A stretch of 64,000 nucleotides of DNA, taken from assembly GCA_008933995.1 (NCBI GenBank), contig WARS01003150.1, positions 62,001 through 126,000 on the forward strand. Reading direction: 5' to 3'. Shown piece by piece: positions 63,109 through 64,000 of this stretch. A program made the translations under genes and the position numbers. The first letter of the stretch is position 1. Every line of letters begins with the position of its first letter. This DNA comes from Datnioides undecimradiatus (lineage: Eukaryota; Chordata; Actinopteri; Lobotiformes; Datnioididae). Under the pieces are notes generated by a model. The model was not told where the DNA came from. It worked only from the letters and a program-made list of their open reading frames with translations, and did no database searches.

Positions 63109-64000
63109 GTGTTAGTGTAAATTTTTCCTGTCAGGTAACATGAGTCCACGGCTGCTGCGGCACTAAACACTTCGGTCTGATTCCCGGTGTGACTTCGTAA
63201 CCGTGGCAGAGAACGGAAACACTGAACTCTACAGCGCTATTAAGAGGAAAGTGGATGCTGCGTCGGTGCAAAGTTAAGTGACAGTCGAGCGATCCACAGG
63301 TTGATCGGTAATGAAAGTAAGCTGCAGCCCCGACAGATCCGCGCTCAGCACGAGCTGTTCACCCGCTGCAGACCAGAGTCGCGCAGCTTCTCCTTCAGGT
63401 GCGTCCCACACAGAGCGGCCCGCCTCTGATCTCTCAGCCAATAGGTACCATTCTGCTTCCATACAAAGACTCATCTGTGAGCTGTGACGCTGGAGAGAGG
63501 AGACCGGCTCCGTGTCCCCGCAGAGCACGAACAGGTTGATGCTTGCTTTAATGTGATTCGGTCAGGCCCCTGAGCCCATCCTATATTAAATAATATATTC
63601 TCAGGATAAGCCATTCAGCCGTTTCCTCATCTTAAAGTGTGGCAGAGCCAGTCTGAGCTGAAACACCCCTGCGTGTAGATCAGCGGCTCCTGTTTTGAAC
63701 ATCTGCGTTATCTGCCCTTCATCTTGTTGTCTCGCTCCGTTCCTGTCAGCTGGCTGCTTCCTCGTCTCTTTTCATCTCCTTCTTGTTATGTTCTTGTCCT
63801 CTCTCCCTCCCTCTCTCCTTCCTAACCCCTCCTCCCTGTGTGTCGTATGGCTGTCATCTGCCTTAAGGTGCCTGCAGCCTCTGATTCTCAGAACGTGATC
63901 AAGTTTCAAAAAAATTCAAGGAATGCCCACTGCCCATTTTTCAAGGCCCTGTTTATGCAAGAATGTTATTTTTACAAGTCTCTACCTTTAAACCCCCCCC
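63109..64000. other. Non-coding end of window
   Basis: No supported exon. Several short frames lack splice context. A C/T-rich tract lies at 63750-63840 and the window ends in a poly(C) run. Confidence 0.5.

Noticed and set aside
40561-64000. Expected plagl2 coding sequence right of pofut1
   Set aside because: No C2H2 zinc-finger frame is present on either strand in this interval, so the gene cannot be annotated here.

Overview
This 64-kb window is nuclear DNA of a ray-finned fish, probably a percomorph teleost. Four vertebrate genes can be read exon by exon through GT-AG introns. Their order and their proteins match vertebrate myt1, pcmtd2, kif3b and pofut1. The background is also fish-like: very many AC, AG and CT microsatellites, a decayed fish-type LINE and short fold-back elements. 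There are no prokaryotic genes, CRISPR arrays or rRNA genes, and no tRNA gene that I could recognise.

Layout. (1) 1-9350 (+): the last 13 coding exons of myt1, a neural CCHHC zinc-finger transcription factor whose 5' part lies outside the window, followed by a long 3' UTR to about 14.66 kb. (2) 14.7-16.5 kb: non-coding spacer. (3) 16.5-24.25 kb (+): pcmtd2, with a CRE-bearing promoter, six coding exons and a 2-kb 3' UTR. A fold-back/MITE-like element sits in one intron. (4) 24.4-25.6 kb: a degenerate LINE reverse-transcriptase fragment. (5) 28.9-35.5 kb (-): kif3b, a heterotrimeric kinesin-2 motor subunit. Its true last coding exon is a short one at 28937-29042. (6) 35.8-40.35 kb (-): pofut1, the ER protein O-fucosyltransferase of the Notch pathway, with a ZNF143/SBS-type motif 17 bp from its start codon. 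(7) 40.5-64 kb: no protein-coding gene that I can support. It holds a degenerate tandem array (43.55-45.2 kb), a candidate promoter and first exon with a perfect CRE (49.7-50.0 kb, +), many microsatellites, an 11-copy 30/37-bp minisatellite (61.58-61.94 kb) and a 12-bp tandem repeat (63.05 kb).

How the genes relate. myt1 and pcmtd2 run in tandem on + and converge on the tandem pair kif3b and pofut1 on -. In human, MYT1-PCMTD2 lies at 20q13.33 and POFUT1-KIF3B at 20q11.21. The window therefore joins two ancestrally syntenic blocks that are far apart in human. The four products act in separate processes: neural transcription, a methyltransferase-fold ubiquitin-ligase adaptor, ciliary transport, and Notch O-fucosylation. 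No operon-like logic is implied.

I found no new enzymatic or defence system. The items most worth a second look are the hidden kif3b terminal exon, the synteny join, the three tandem-repeat structures, the intronic fold-back element, and the orphan promoter at 49.7 kb.
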